Shown piece after piece: positions 32,043-41,239 of a stretch of 64,000 nt of DNA (positions within the stretch are counted from its first letter, which is position 1; each line of letters begins with the position of its first letter). This DNA comes from Costus lasius. Taxonomy: Eukaryota; Streptophyta; Magnoliopsida; Zingiberales; Costaceae. Below the pieces are notes generated by a model. It was not told the origin of the DNA. It did no database searches and saw only the letters and a program-made list of their open reading frames with translations. The stretch is taken from NCBI GenBank assembly GCA_027563935.2, contig CM050451.1:101087565-101151564 (forward strand), written 5' to 3'. A program made the position numbers and the translations under genes.

Positions 32043-32149
32043 GAAGACGAAGTAGCTTCGTCTTCAGAGTTTGTAAGAGTCGGTGACCGGTGTCTCGACT
32101 CGAAGTGTTTCCTGCTTTTCGAGAAGTAAATCCCACCATTCAAGGTGGG
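32043..32149 (+). promoter_or_regulatory. Three-hairpin cluster downstream of the gypsy-2 TATA box
   Basis: GAAGACGAAG (32043-32052) pairs perfectly with CTTCGTCTTC (32056-32065) around TAG. CTCGAA (32099-32104) pairs with TTCGAG (32118-32123). CCCACC (32132-32137) pairs with GGTGGG (32144-32149). If the TATA box is used, these would lie in the transcribed leader. Confidence 0.55.
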
Positions 32150-32544
32150 TCAAGTTCGCCTGTTTCTAGATTCTCTTTCCGTGTTGAGTTTCTTTCGCCC
32201 TCTCACCCACGAGCATCTGAGCGTCGGAGTTGTGGACGGTTTCCCTGTTCGTTGGTTTGTTTGCAGGTGCATAGGTGCGCGAGCTGACCTCGCGATCCGC
32301 AAACTCTATGCTTAAAATTGCTCTAGAGGTTAGTGAGTGAATTTCAATAATTTTGGGTGCCGTTGGATTTCTCACGCATTAGTATTGCCTCGAAACGAAT
32401 TCGCGCTGATTTCCCGTGTTTCTTGCTATACTTTCCGAGCGATTTGACTTCCCTCATCTCAAGACCCTCTCACGATTTGTATGCATTGTGTAAACACCGT
32501 AGAATATGGCACTAAGGACCAACCCTCCTATAGTCTCTACATCA

Positions 32545-32740
32545 TCCTCAAGGAAGAGTTGCCATAGGAACGAGCTGAATGGACTCCGAAGATGCGGGCG
32601 AAGCCTCATTGATGGAGCAGATGGGGCAAGTTGTGGCGGATGAGGGGCTTACCACCCCCACAAAATAGTCTGGGGAGTGCGAAGACCGTTGCGAGCGTCG
32701 AACGGGATGAAGAATGGCACCTTTAGACTTTTTGGGGTTG
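32545..32740 (-). pseudogene. Reverse-strand fragment of a gypsy polyprotein tail
   Basis: On the reverse strand a short frame contains VRRSQRSSHSPDYFVGVVSP, about 70% like the forward-strand gypsy-2 tail VRHSQRTSRLPDRFVGVISP near 31525. It is therefore a piece of a related element in opposite orientation, or an inversion. No RT or integrase is attached. Confidence 0.6.
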
Positions 32741-32746
32741 GTCACG

Positions 32747-33415
32747 GCCTAGCTGTGTTTGTCGTCACGGGCGTGATGGAGTGGTGCTGGGTCGAACACA
32801 GCAGGAGGCACGGGGGTGTCGTTTGTCGGTGAACTGGTCACGGCCGTGCTGGAGTAGCTTGAGTTCCGGCGAATTGATCTTGGGCGCAGGCACGAGCGTG
32901 CCACGGGCCGTGTCTACGTTCGTGTTCAGGCTGGACCGTGTCACGGGCGTGCTCATCTTCACGATCTGGCCGTGCTGGGGTTGACCTATAGGAATTAAGG
33001 TAGGGTCGTAATCTGATTTATGGGCCATAATTCCGGGTCAAAAATCCATAGAACGTTGGTCCCAAATTACGATGGGGCCATAATGAATATTACGAGCCGT
33101 AATTTTGCGCTGAGAATCTCTAGTGTTTTCTAGCGAGCTGGTCACAACTTGGTCGTGTTTGCTGTCACGGCCGGGATGGGGTGCGCTACTTTCCATCAAG
33201 CTCGTCACGACGGGCATCACGGGCGTGGTAGTGGTCGTGCTCGCGTTCGTGTTTCTCTTTGACCGTGTCACAACCGTGCTCCCGATCACAGCCTGGCCGT
33301 GTCTGGATCAGCTGGGTCTTGCGGAGTCGGACACGGCTAGAGGAACAGGTGTGCAGGTGGTCGGCGGGCTCGTCACGGCCGTGTCCACCGTCACGGCCTG
33401 GCCGTGTTGAGGGCG
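32747..33415. repeat. GC-rich tract with recurrent CACGGSCGTG near-palindromes
   Basis: Words such as CACGGGCGTG, CACGGCCGTG and GGCCGTGCTGG recur irregularly at about 32766, 32839, 32907, 32941, 33167, 33217, 33370 and 33390. Base composition is unlike the AT-rich neighbours. No gene family is recognisable on either strand. It is probably part of a decayed retroelement untranslated region, but its origin is unknown. Confidence 0.6.
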
Positions 33416-33529
33416 GTGGATGGCCTTCTGAACCAGAAATTGCTGGGTGTTCCCCTCAGGCCCTGGGGAGTCTCTCCAAGTGTCTTCTAGAGGAATTGGG
33501 TTGTCCTCAAGTAAGTCTATGACTCCGTC

Positions 33530-33794
33530 AGATATCCATTCCGATGACTTTGGTAGCAGCGATGCACTGCTAGGTGCCACTCACTGCTTGTGGTGACCTT
33601 AGGTCAGCACTGCCAACGTCAGAAGAACCTCCAGGGTCGCACACCTTGATACTCAAGTTCTCGTATTGACCAGGAAGCCTTATGATCGAGTTATTGGATA
33701 GCTCAGATCTATTTTGGAGATTTCATCAACGCCAATGGGCCTGATGAGTTGGAAGAATGTTATTGGACCCAAACTTCATTTTTGCCAGGTTGAC
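33530..33794 (+). repeat. Fragment of a copia-3-type LTR
   Basis: About 265 bases clearly matching the interior of the copia-3 3' LTR (27436-27705), including the TAGCAGCGATGCACTGCTAG stretch and TGATCGAGTTATTGGATA. Both LTR ends are missing, so it is a truncated relic. It abuts gypsy-3 coding sequence directly. Confidence 0.88.
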
Positions 33795-33796
33795 CG

Positions 33797-34076
33797 AAAA
33801 TGAAGTCTTACTACTAGGATGAACCTTATCTATGTCGGCGGTGTACTGATGGATTGTTTAGGCAATGTATACCAGAGGTGGAGATACATGATGTGTTGTC
33901 CCAATGTCATTCTTCACCCCATGGAGGACACGCCAGGGTAGCTAAAACAGCCTTTAAAGGTCTAAAGTTAGGTTTATATTGGCCTTCTTTATTTCATGAT
34001 GCTAGACACTTTGCTTTAACCTGTGAAGCTGCCAACGGACTGGAAATCTCTCTAAAAGGGATGAACTACCTCTTAA
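33797..34076 (+). pseudogene. Gypsy-3 integrase zinc-binding region
   Basis: The forward frame contains the integrase finger in HSSPHGGHARV and the LYWPSLFHDAR stretch. A TAG near 33815 falls where a Trp is expected (YY-stop-DEP), and the expected CX2C pair is damaged. The frame runs into the solo LTR at 34077. Confidence 0.82.
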
Positions 34077-35763
34077 TGTTGGGGTATGCCCTTAAGGCTA
34101 ATGTTTGAGGCCTTGGGATTCTTTCAGTATCATGTATAAACTCTGATGTTTATAAAGGCAATGGTTGTTATTCAGGTTGTTACATTATCTGCAGCAATAT
34201 GTATACTTCTGAATAATGTCTCAATGGTGTTCAGCTAGGCTGACATGCAATATGTCCTTAGTCGAGATATCTTGGTGAACATGAGACAGCCTTGATATGA
34301 TTGAGACTAATATGTGTTCTAATCTTATAGGATGCTTCGAGCATGGAATAAGATGTAGACTCATAGGTACATTGGATGTACTGGACAGACCCTACTAGGA
34401 TATTCAATTGCTTGTCACAATGTGAATAATCCTTGTATGCAACAAGTGGCATATTTCCTCTGACTTGAGATCACTTGTGTTTCTAAATGATGATTGGCAT
34501 TGTTTTGAGGTAGTTCAATATCATTTGAAACATAATGGTTATAGACTATCTTGGATAATGAGCATGAGTCATGTTAGGGCACTAGTGATAGATATAGGAT
34601 TGCCGTCTCCTTATTTTGGAGTGTGATGTTTAAAGGGGCCCCCTGGATGAGATGATTGAGAAAGTGTATGGCCATACCCAGGTGACTATGTTCATCTGAT
34701 CTAATCATTCTCATCATATTGGAGTTACAGGCTTGACATGCTTGTCCAATAAGAACATCCAGTGGCAAAGGAAACATGTATGCCTAGTGAAGTGGATTCA
34801 CACTTGTGCTGTGGTTTGGGTGTAGTCTTGGAAGACTCTTTCCTTTATATCGGGAGATAGTGATGTGTTGCTAGATACCCCTCACTGATCGTGATAACGT
34901 AAGTTATCGTTACCGACATTTAAAGGAAACCCTTAGGGTCGCACAATTTGATGATATGGCTTACTTAAGTCAGATCGTGTGGACTGAATTGTTTTGGTTC
35001 AGTTTAAAGGGATTTAAACTCTGATTGTAAGTGAGATCTGGTCTGATCATGTTTGATTGATTAGGGCTTGAGATCGGTAAGCTTCGATCGAGAGAATTGA
35101 TGCTAGATCGGTGAGATCAAGAGCATCAAGAGATGAACGGTTAGATCTTGAACCATTTGGTCAGATAAGATCTAGACCATGGCTTGGGCTGATTTGGTTT
35201 GGTCATTGAACCAAATGTCATTGAACCGGCTCATGTGTGAGCGCTTGGTTCAAGGGGTGAGAAGGAGTTGCGTTCGGTTCACTTGAAGTGAACGCATGAA
35301 CGCATGCATTGAGGAGCTTGCTATTTTTGGAAGTTCCAAAATAGGTAACGCCTCCACGTTCAAGCGTTGGGCTCTATTCTCGCCTTTTGCTCCTTCCTCT
35401 TGACGACACACTCTCGTGTGAAGAAGGTTAATGCCTTGGAGAAAGTTCGGCCAAGCAAGATCTCATCTCAATTCCCTTCAAGCGATCAAGGAGACTTGAA
35501 GATCTTTGCTAGCACAAAGAGAATCAAGGAGAAGCCAAGATTCATCTTGTGTGCGCACACTTTGGAGGAGAGCCCTTTCGATCTCTTCTTCCAAGACGCC
35601 ATTCGAATCAATGGCTATGGTATGAATTCTTTTCATCTATACAAGGTTTTTGAAAGTTAATCATATGACATGCAAACCGATCTATGAAACCCTAGATTCC
35701 GCTATGAAATTTTTATATGCGCCTCCTATTAGGGTTTCGCCCCCCTTGTTATAGGGACTTTCA
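34077..35763 (+). repeat. Solo LTR of the copia-1 family
   Basis: 1687 bases, TGTTGGGGTATGCCC to GGGACTTTCA, flanked by the 5-base duplication CTTAA (34072-34076 and 35764-35768) inside gypsy-3 integrase. There is no internal region: the signature of recombination between the two LTRs of a former full element. The CTAGCA hairpin is at 35503-35520. The double hairpin is at 35192-35253. Confidence 0.96.
35503..35520 (+). promoter_or_regulatory. CTAGCA-loop hairpin, solo LTR
   Basis: TCTTTG and CAAAGA pair perfectly (6 base pairs) around CTAGCA (35509-35514). Confidence 0.6.
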
Positions 35764-35768
35764 CTTAA

Positions 35769-36699
35769 TGATATATTGAAAGTGAAAATTTTTGACGTGT
35801 GGGGGATTGTTTTCATGGGACCCTTTCCGTCTTCATGCGGTAAATGGTATATTCTTGATGTCGTTGACTACATGTGGAAGTGGGTTGAGGCATCCACAGA
35901 GGCTACTAATGACTCCAGGGTCATTATGTAGCTTATGATGCAAACTAGTTTCTCCCGATTTGGAGTTCCATGTGTTTTGATCAGCGATGGAGAATCCCAC
36001 TTCATTGAACAAAGGTTTGGAGCGCTCTTGAAGAAGTATGGTGTAAAGCACAAGATTGCCAAGCTCTATCATCCTCAAACTAGTGGTTAGGTAGATGTTT
36101 CTAATAAAAAAATCAAATAAATACTTGAGAAAGCTATATCGCGATCATGGAAGGATTGGGCATTAAAATTACACGATGCTTTATGGGCCTACCGAACTGC
36201 ATTCAAGACTCCCCTCGATATGTCTCCTTTCCAACTAATTTATGGGAAGTCATGTCACTTACCTGTTGAACTTGAGTACAGGGCATTTTGGGCTATCAAG
36301 CAAATCAATTATGACTTCAAAAGCGCTAGAGAGAGGAGAAAGTTGCAACTTGATGAGTTGGATGAAATATGCCTCTACGCTTATGAGAATGCCAAGATCA
36401 ACAAGGCACGCACCAAACTTTGGCACGACAAGCGCATTGTGAAGAAGGAGCTCCATGTAGGAGATAAAGTGCTACTTTTCAACACAATATTTTGATTATT
36501 TCTAGGGAAGTTTCGAACTAGGTGGTTTGGCCCCTTTGTGGTACATCAAGTGCAACCTTATGGAGCGATCACTATTTGGACAGAACATGCAGAAAGCTTC
36601 ATTGTTAATGGGCATCACCTCAAGCACTACTTTAAAGATGAGTGGGTCGAGCAAGGGGTTGTTCTTGCTCTTATAGACCCCACAGAATTGGTGACATGA
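35769..36699 (+). pseudogene. Gypsy-3 integrase core and C-terminus
   Basis: It resumes after the solo LTR: DVWGI and MGPFPSS near 35795, LISDGESHF near 35979, YHPQTSG near 36067, [12 protein letters not shown] near 36180, and a C-terminal GPF-type module near 36525. In-frame stops occur near 35929, 36088, 36117 and 36493. The frame ends at TGA 36697-36699. The residue pattern is that of Athila/Tat integrases. It is not functional. Confidence 0.88.
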
Positions 36700-36738
36700 A
36701 AACTCTTTCGGTCGAGCTATTGAACTTAAACTAGTGCT

Positions 36739-36756
36739 CTTGGGAGGCAACCCAAG
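36739..36756 (+). promoter_or_regulatory. Stem-loop after gypsy-3 pol
   Basis: CTTGGG (36739-36744) pairs with CCCAAG (36751-36756) around AGGCAA. A GGGAGGCAACCC word after pol is, to my recollection, common in Athila/Tat-type elements. Confidence 0.5.
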
Positions 36757-36960
36757 TTCTTGATTATTTTTGGTTTAGATGCATTACTTCTCGTTATTAT
36801 TAGATACAATTCTTAGTTTGTGAATGTAATTTTATTTATTTTTGATTTTATTATGGGGATTTTTGTTGACTGTATGCCTTTTTGAGTTGTAGGGACCTGT
36901 TGGGGTGATTGAGCTTTCGAGACAACAACTTTTGAACTTTCCAAAGAACTTCATGGCCAA

Positions 36961-37347
36961 GTGAACCCCACGGGGTTTGCCCATGAAGTCTACTGTGTTC
37001 GTAGATAAAATTGATTTTCATGGATTAATTTGTGGCAAAAAGATGGATTTAGCATTCGTGGATGGAGTATGGCATTTTGGGCTTTTTAGATTTCTTCTGT
37101 GAACTTCACGGCCAGGTGAACCCAGCGGAGTTCACCCGTGAAGTCCACTGTATCCGTCTATATAACTTTTCCTCCATAGAGCTTCATGGTCTGGTGAACC
37201 CGATGGGGTTCACCCGTATTTCTATCTGAGCGAAACCATCAAGAGGGTTTCATAGCTTGGTGAACCCCACGGGGTTCACCCGTAATTTTGTTGCTGCCAA
37301 ATTCTATCATAAAGCTTCACAGGTTGGTGAACCCCATGGGGTTCACC
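36961..37347 (+). repeat. Five irregularly spaced inverted-repeat units (GGTGAACCCC...GGGGTTCACC)
   Basis: Copies at about 36960-36981, 37115-37136, 37193-37214, 37259-37280 and 37326-37347. Each has GTGAACCC facing GGGTTCAC across three bases. The first two also have outer arms, ACTTCATGG/CCATGAAGT and ACTTCACGG/CCGTGAAGT. They lie in the spacer between gypsy-3 pol and the third ORF. The rest of 36700-37585 holds no gene. Confidence 0.8.
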
Positions 37348-37585
37348 CATGCATCTAATTGTTATTCACCCGTATTTAGGGCAGCACACGGGTAGGGTTT
37401 CCACCAAACCCGTGCGCTGCCGACTCTTGCTCTGGACCTTTGACTCCCACGGTGAAATCTCTTCCCTTCAGTACTTCCAGAGGCTTTCTACTGTCCGTCT
37501 CGCCGCCGACCTCTGAAGATTCCTCCGTTCAATTTTCTCACTAACGACCGCATCTCAGTTTCTGGAGGATTTTCCCTATTCATCC

Positions 37586-39062
37586 ATGGCGCCCAAGAAG
37601 AAAGTTCTAGTCTCTTGCTATAATGCTCTCGTGAGCTTTTTCTGATTCATCTGGTGATGATGACGACTACACCCCGTCGCCGCCATCACATCCTCCACCA
37701 CTAACATCACAATCTTCATCATCTAGGCAGGTGCATGCCTTAGCTAGCTGACCTCAGCCCTATAATTCTCCGTCGAACGAGTTCGGCATAATCTTTCAGA
37801 ACGCTGCACAAGAGGAACACTTTCTTCTTCTTCGCCAGCGCAAGTTGCTCAACACACACTACCTTAACAGGGGAACATTGAGCTTGCTGGGCCTCTTAGA
37901 AGACATGGCGCTCATGTATGCCAATGTCGGGTGGGAACAATTCATGCAGCTATTCTCTCCCACTCACATCGGCATCACATTGGAGTTCCTCAGTTCTGTC
38001 GAAGTCAAAGCAGACACTATTATCGATGAGGACCCTGGCCGTCTTACCTTTAGATTGGGCAACATCGAGCATTCCCTCACCCTCTCCCAGCTGCATAGAG
38101 TATATGGTTTTCCTGAACCTTGTACGCGCAAAATCCCCACATAATATACTGAGCAGGGCTTTTGGGGCGCCATAACTAATGAGCATATCTACTCAGCACG
38201 CGTCGCCCACGCTTCTAGTATCTGCAACCCCGCTATCAGATATGTCCACCACGTACTCGCTCATACCATCTTTGGGCATGGGGAAAGTGACGGTATGGTG
38301 CGTCAATTAGAGTTATTTTATTTGTGGTGAATGTTACATAGTTTCAGGGCGGACTCCGGTTACTATTTGGTGAAGCAATTCAGTCGCGTCGCCCGTTCTC
38401 GCAAGGGGGCGATAGTTATGAGAGGACTGATTACTCCACTAGTGGTTTTCTTGGGAGTCATCCCCTACGGCACTATGGAAGCTACTGGAAACAACCGGCT
38501 TGAGATCGAGTCATGCGTTTCCATGAAGCTCATCATTCGTCAGGGTGATTCCTACTGCTTGATGTTTAAGGGAAGCCAGTTCACCCTTCCATTGCCGAAC
38601 CCCGAGCACACCATAGTACAAGTACGAGCTAACTGGTGTACCCAGCCCATCGCCGACCCTCAGCCAGATCCGGGGGACACCGCATTGCCAGCCCCAGGAG
38701 CTTTCCACTTTGGCGGTTCCTCCTCTTCGAATTCCATGATGGCTATACTATAGGAAATTATGGAGGAGCAACTTCACCAACGAGAGGTGCAGGATCAGCT
38801 GGATTCTACACTCTCTTATATGCACCAGGAGCAGACGTCTCGTTGGGAGACTATGTAGGCTGGTATGTAGAGACAGCACAAGATGATGAGCTCCATGTGG
38901 GAGAAGATCTCATCCATGGACGATAGGTTGGCTTTCCTTAACGAGGAGAATGTGGAACGCGTTACAGTCTCTTCAGATGAGGAAGACCAACCAGACTATA
39001 CCGCACGCGGGAAGGGAAAGAGTTCTCAGGCTTCTAACTCTAAATCCCGGTGGCGGAAGTAG
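37586..39062 (+). pseudogene. Gypsy-3 third ORF (env position, ATHILA ORF-1-like)
   Basis: An ATG at 37586 opens a lysine-rich start (MAPKKK). The frame soon breaks and resumes as an acidic/proline/serine stretch. The core near 37845-38330 has features such as FRLGNIEHSLTLSQLHRVYGF and HHVLAHTIFGHGE, followed by RGLITPLVVFLGVIPYG near 38421 and a Gln/Glu-rich probable coiled coil near 38755-38900. Stops occur at about 37647, 38142, 38328, 38751, 38856 and 38868; the last TAG is 39060-39062. The position after pol and the residue pattern match the extra ORF of Athila-like elements (ATHILA ORF-1 family). Function is unknown, and I see no clear signal peptide. Confidence 0.72.
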
Positions 39063-40338
39063 CTTCTCCAACTCCTGGTCTTCCTCCTACTCCTCTCACG
39101 TACATGACATCTCATAGAGGACTATGAAACCTTCAAAGTGGGTCAGCTATCTCTATTTTGGTTTATCATTGCTTCCGCTACTACGTTGTTATCTTACTTG
39201 CTGTGGTTCTTACTCCCGCTACTTGACTTTGATTCGCTAGACATTCATTTGGCATTGTACTTATATGTGACTATTCGAGGGCCTGGTCCACTTCTGCGGG
39301 CCTTTAATATTTATGTATGACATGTCGGGATTTGCTTTATAGTTTATTTAGGTATTCTACCTTGTCTTCACTTATCATTATGTGATTTGTTAATGACTTT
39401 GCATGTGGTCATTCTAAGAGGTATGTTGTAATATTGTGGTTAAGAGTTCATTCATTGATTTATCATGTTTGAAGTATGGTAGTCTTGATCCTATGATAGC
39501 TAGGCAAAATTCCTAAAGTTAAATGCATGTTAGGTCAGGAATAATCAGAACCTGTTGAATGCATCACCTTATTAGAAATATTCTATGATCATGTCCATAC
39601 GTTCTATGATTTTGAAATCTTCTGATTTGGATTGTTTTAGGTCGATCATTAGTGGGTCGAATATTTCTATGATTGTTAATTTAATATAAGCTTGCAATCT
39701 ACATGTGATTCATATTAAGATGCACATCCACTTATTCATTATTTGAATTCCTTTCTATCATTGGGGAAACACTACATTTGTTAGGAGATGAAAGGATATA
39801 TCAAATCTTATTTCATAAAAAAAAGGAACAAAAAAACTCACTCTTAGAATCCTCTACTTGGCAATGCGAAAAATTAGCAGTGGTACCTAAGAACATGAGT
39901 TGAAATCTAATGAGACATGAGTTGAAATCTAAAGAGAGACTCCTCTACTTGGCACTGCAAAAAATTGGTAATGGTACCTAAGAATATGAGTTGAAGTCTA
40001 ATGCAATAATCAGTGTATCATATCCTAAATAATACATTTGAGTTAACCCCAACAATTTGATTAGGATGGATTAGAATTGCATGAGTATTGTGTATGTTTG
40101 ATTGAATTCAATGTTTATTACAAGCTGAGTTGGTTGACATCTAGAAGTTGTGGGATCAAACTGCCGAACGCTTGAAACACCCATTTACTTGATTTCTTCT
40201 AATTAGATCTTGGACTACCCGTAGATGATTCGCGAACTTGGATGCATGCTTCAACATGAATGACTACTCTCGTACCTATCTTGTATTTCATCTATTTTTT
40301 TGCTTGAGGACAAGCAAAGATTTAAGTCTGGGAATGTT
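39063..40338 (+). other. Gypsy-3 3' untranslated region and polypurine-like tract
   Basis: AT-rich, no gene. A partial repeat (units with CTCCTCTACTTGGCA) lies at about 39852-39990. Near the end TTTGCTTG (40299-40306) pairs with CAAGCAAA (40311-40318) around AGGA, followed by a purine-rich AAGTCTGGGAATG stretch just before the LTR start. This stem-loop plus purine tract is characteristic of Athila/Tat elements. Confidence 0.65.
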
Positions 40339-40584
40339 TGATGCCCTACTTTTTAGTATTGATTTCCAGTGTTATTCCATGCTAAATCCAGGCTTATTTT
40401 AATGTTTTTATGCTCCAAAGCCATTTGATCTCCAAAGCCTTTAAAACTCCAGCCATTTGATCAACTGAATCACTAGAGGGCTGATTTGACCTTCCCATTT
40501 TATCCACCTATATAAACATCAATTAAGTGATCGTCAATCATAATTATCATCATAATCAAATCAAAACTAACTCCTCAAATTAAT
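40339..40584 (+). repeat. Start of the gypsy-3 3' LTR, truncated
   Basis: Begins TGATGCCC after the polypurine-like stretch and contains a TATATAAA at 40509-40516. It runs out before a reverse-strand primer-binding site at 40585; the exact breakpoint is unclear. Confidence 0.6.
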
Positions 40585-40596
40585 CCTCTGATACCA
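40585..40596 (-). other. Primer-binding site of a reverse-strand gypsy element
   Basis: CCTCTGATACCA is the reverse complement of TGGTATCAGAGG. Four bases later TGTCACAACC begins, which is the reverse of an LTR end GGTTGTGACA. Confidence 0.85.
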
Positions 40597-41239
40597 CTGC
40601 TGTCACAACCATAGATAATAACAATCCATAATAGAAAAATCATACAAATAATTTTCGCAAGGATCGACAATCAAAATCAAGATCTAATGCCTTGAACAAC
40701 AAAATATATGTTAAAATGTCATCATCTAAGTTGCAATAGAACAATATCTATTATTTCAAAGTCTTTTACCCAATAGCAAAGTAAAGTCATACAATCCAAA
40801 ATCCGAGAGCTAAACATACTATCATCATATGCCATTGAAATCAAATTTCAAAAACTAGAAACATTTTCATCACAACAAGTCACAATACCACTCTTGAATA
40901 CAAGTCTTTTATGGAACATACAATGTTTCCAAGATTACAAAATTCTATGATTTAGCCAAAATTCCAGAATAAGCTTCCAAAATTTCATGCTTCTGCCCAC
41001 AATGCGTAGCCAAGCTAATCTGCAATAAGGGTTAGTGCAAGCAAGAATGAGCATAAATTGCCAAGCAAGTAACCCCAAGGGGTAAGGGGAATACAACTAA
41101 AGAGCATAAACATATCAATGAAGTAGTTAACACAGTGAAACAATAATGAAAGATAACAAAATTCTCTTGAGTACATAAATTGGGTAAGGAGAGCAAGATA
41201 ACAATACATTCCCTATGGATAACACATTTGAGTCACAAG

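Larger units (their letters stand above)
28676..32505 (+). mobile_element. Gypsy-2: Ty3/gypsy remnant, pol onward
   Basis: A gypsy element whose 5' part (LTR, gag, protease) must lie beyond copia-3, outside the window. RT, RNase H and integrase (28676-31771) are recognisable but frame-shifted. Sequence after 31771 has no genes and includes a TATAAAAG box and hairpins, as expected for the start of a 3' LTR. I cannot place the LTR boundaries, and the right limit given is approximate. Confidence 0.75.
31772..32505 (+). other. Gypsy-2 3' non-coding region, probably including LTR promoter sequence
   Basis: No coding capacity. It has a TATAAAAG box at 31955 and, 88 to 195 bases downstream, three hairpins (32043-32065, 32099-32123, 32132-32149). 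LTR start and end cannot be fixed because no second copy is present. Confidence 0.5.
33797..40584 (+). mobile_element. Gypsy-3: degenerate Athila-like gypsy element, 3' half
   Basis: It runs from the integrase zinc-binding region (33797) through the integrase core, an inverted-repeat spacer, an env-position pseudogene and a polypurine-like stretch to the start of its 3' LTR at 40339, which is cut short before 40585. The integrase style, the third ORF and the conserved stem-loop motifs after pol point to the Athila/Tat branch. A solo LTR of the copia-1 family splits the integrase. The left end is truncated at the copia-3 LTR fragment. Many stop codons show it is old. Confidence 0.82.

Noticed and set aside
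33308..33580. Reverse-strand ORFs in the GC-rich tract
   Set aside because: They follow base composition and repeated words; no protein family is recognisable.
35367..35660. 97-residue ORF in the solo LTR and similar frames at the same place in other LTRs (4871, 18658, 49364, 55374)
   Set aside because: Frames and sequences differ between copies; this is the hairpin-rich LTR region, not a conserved protein.
40517..40521. CATCA after the TATA-like word considered as the true end of a very short gypsy-3 LTR
   Set aside because: It would leave a 183-base LTR with its TATA box at the very end, far too short for this element type; truncation is more likely.
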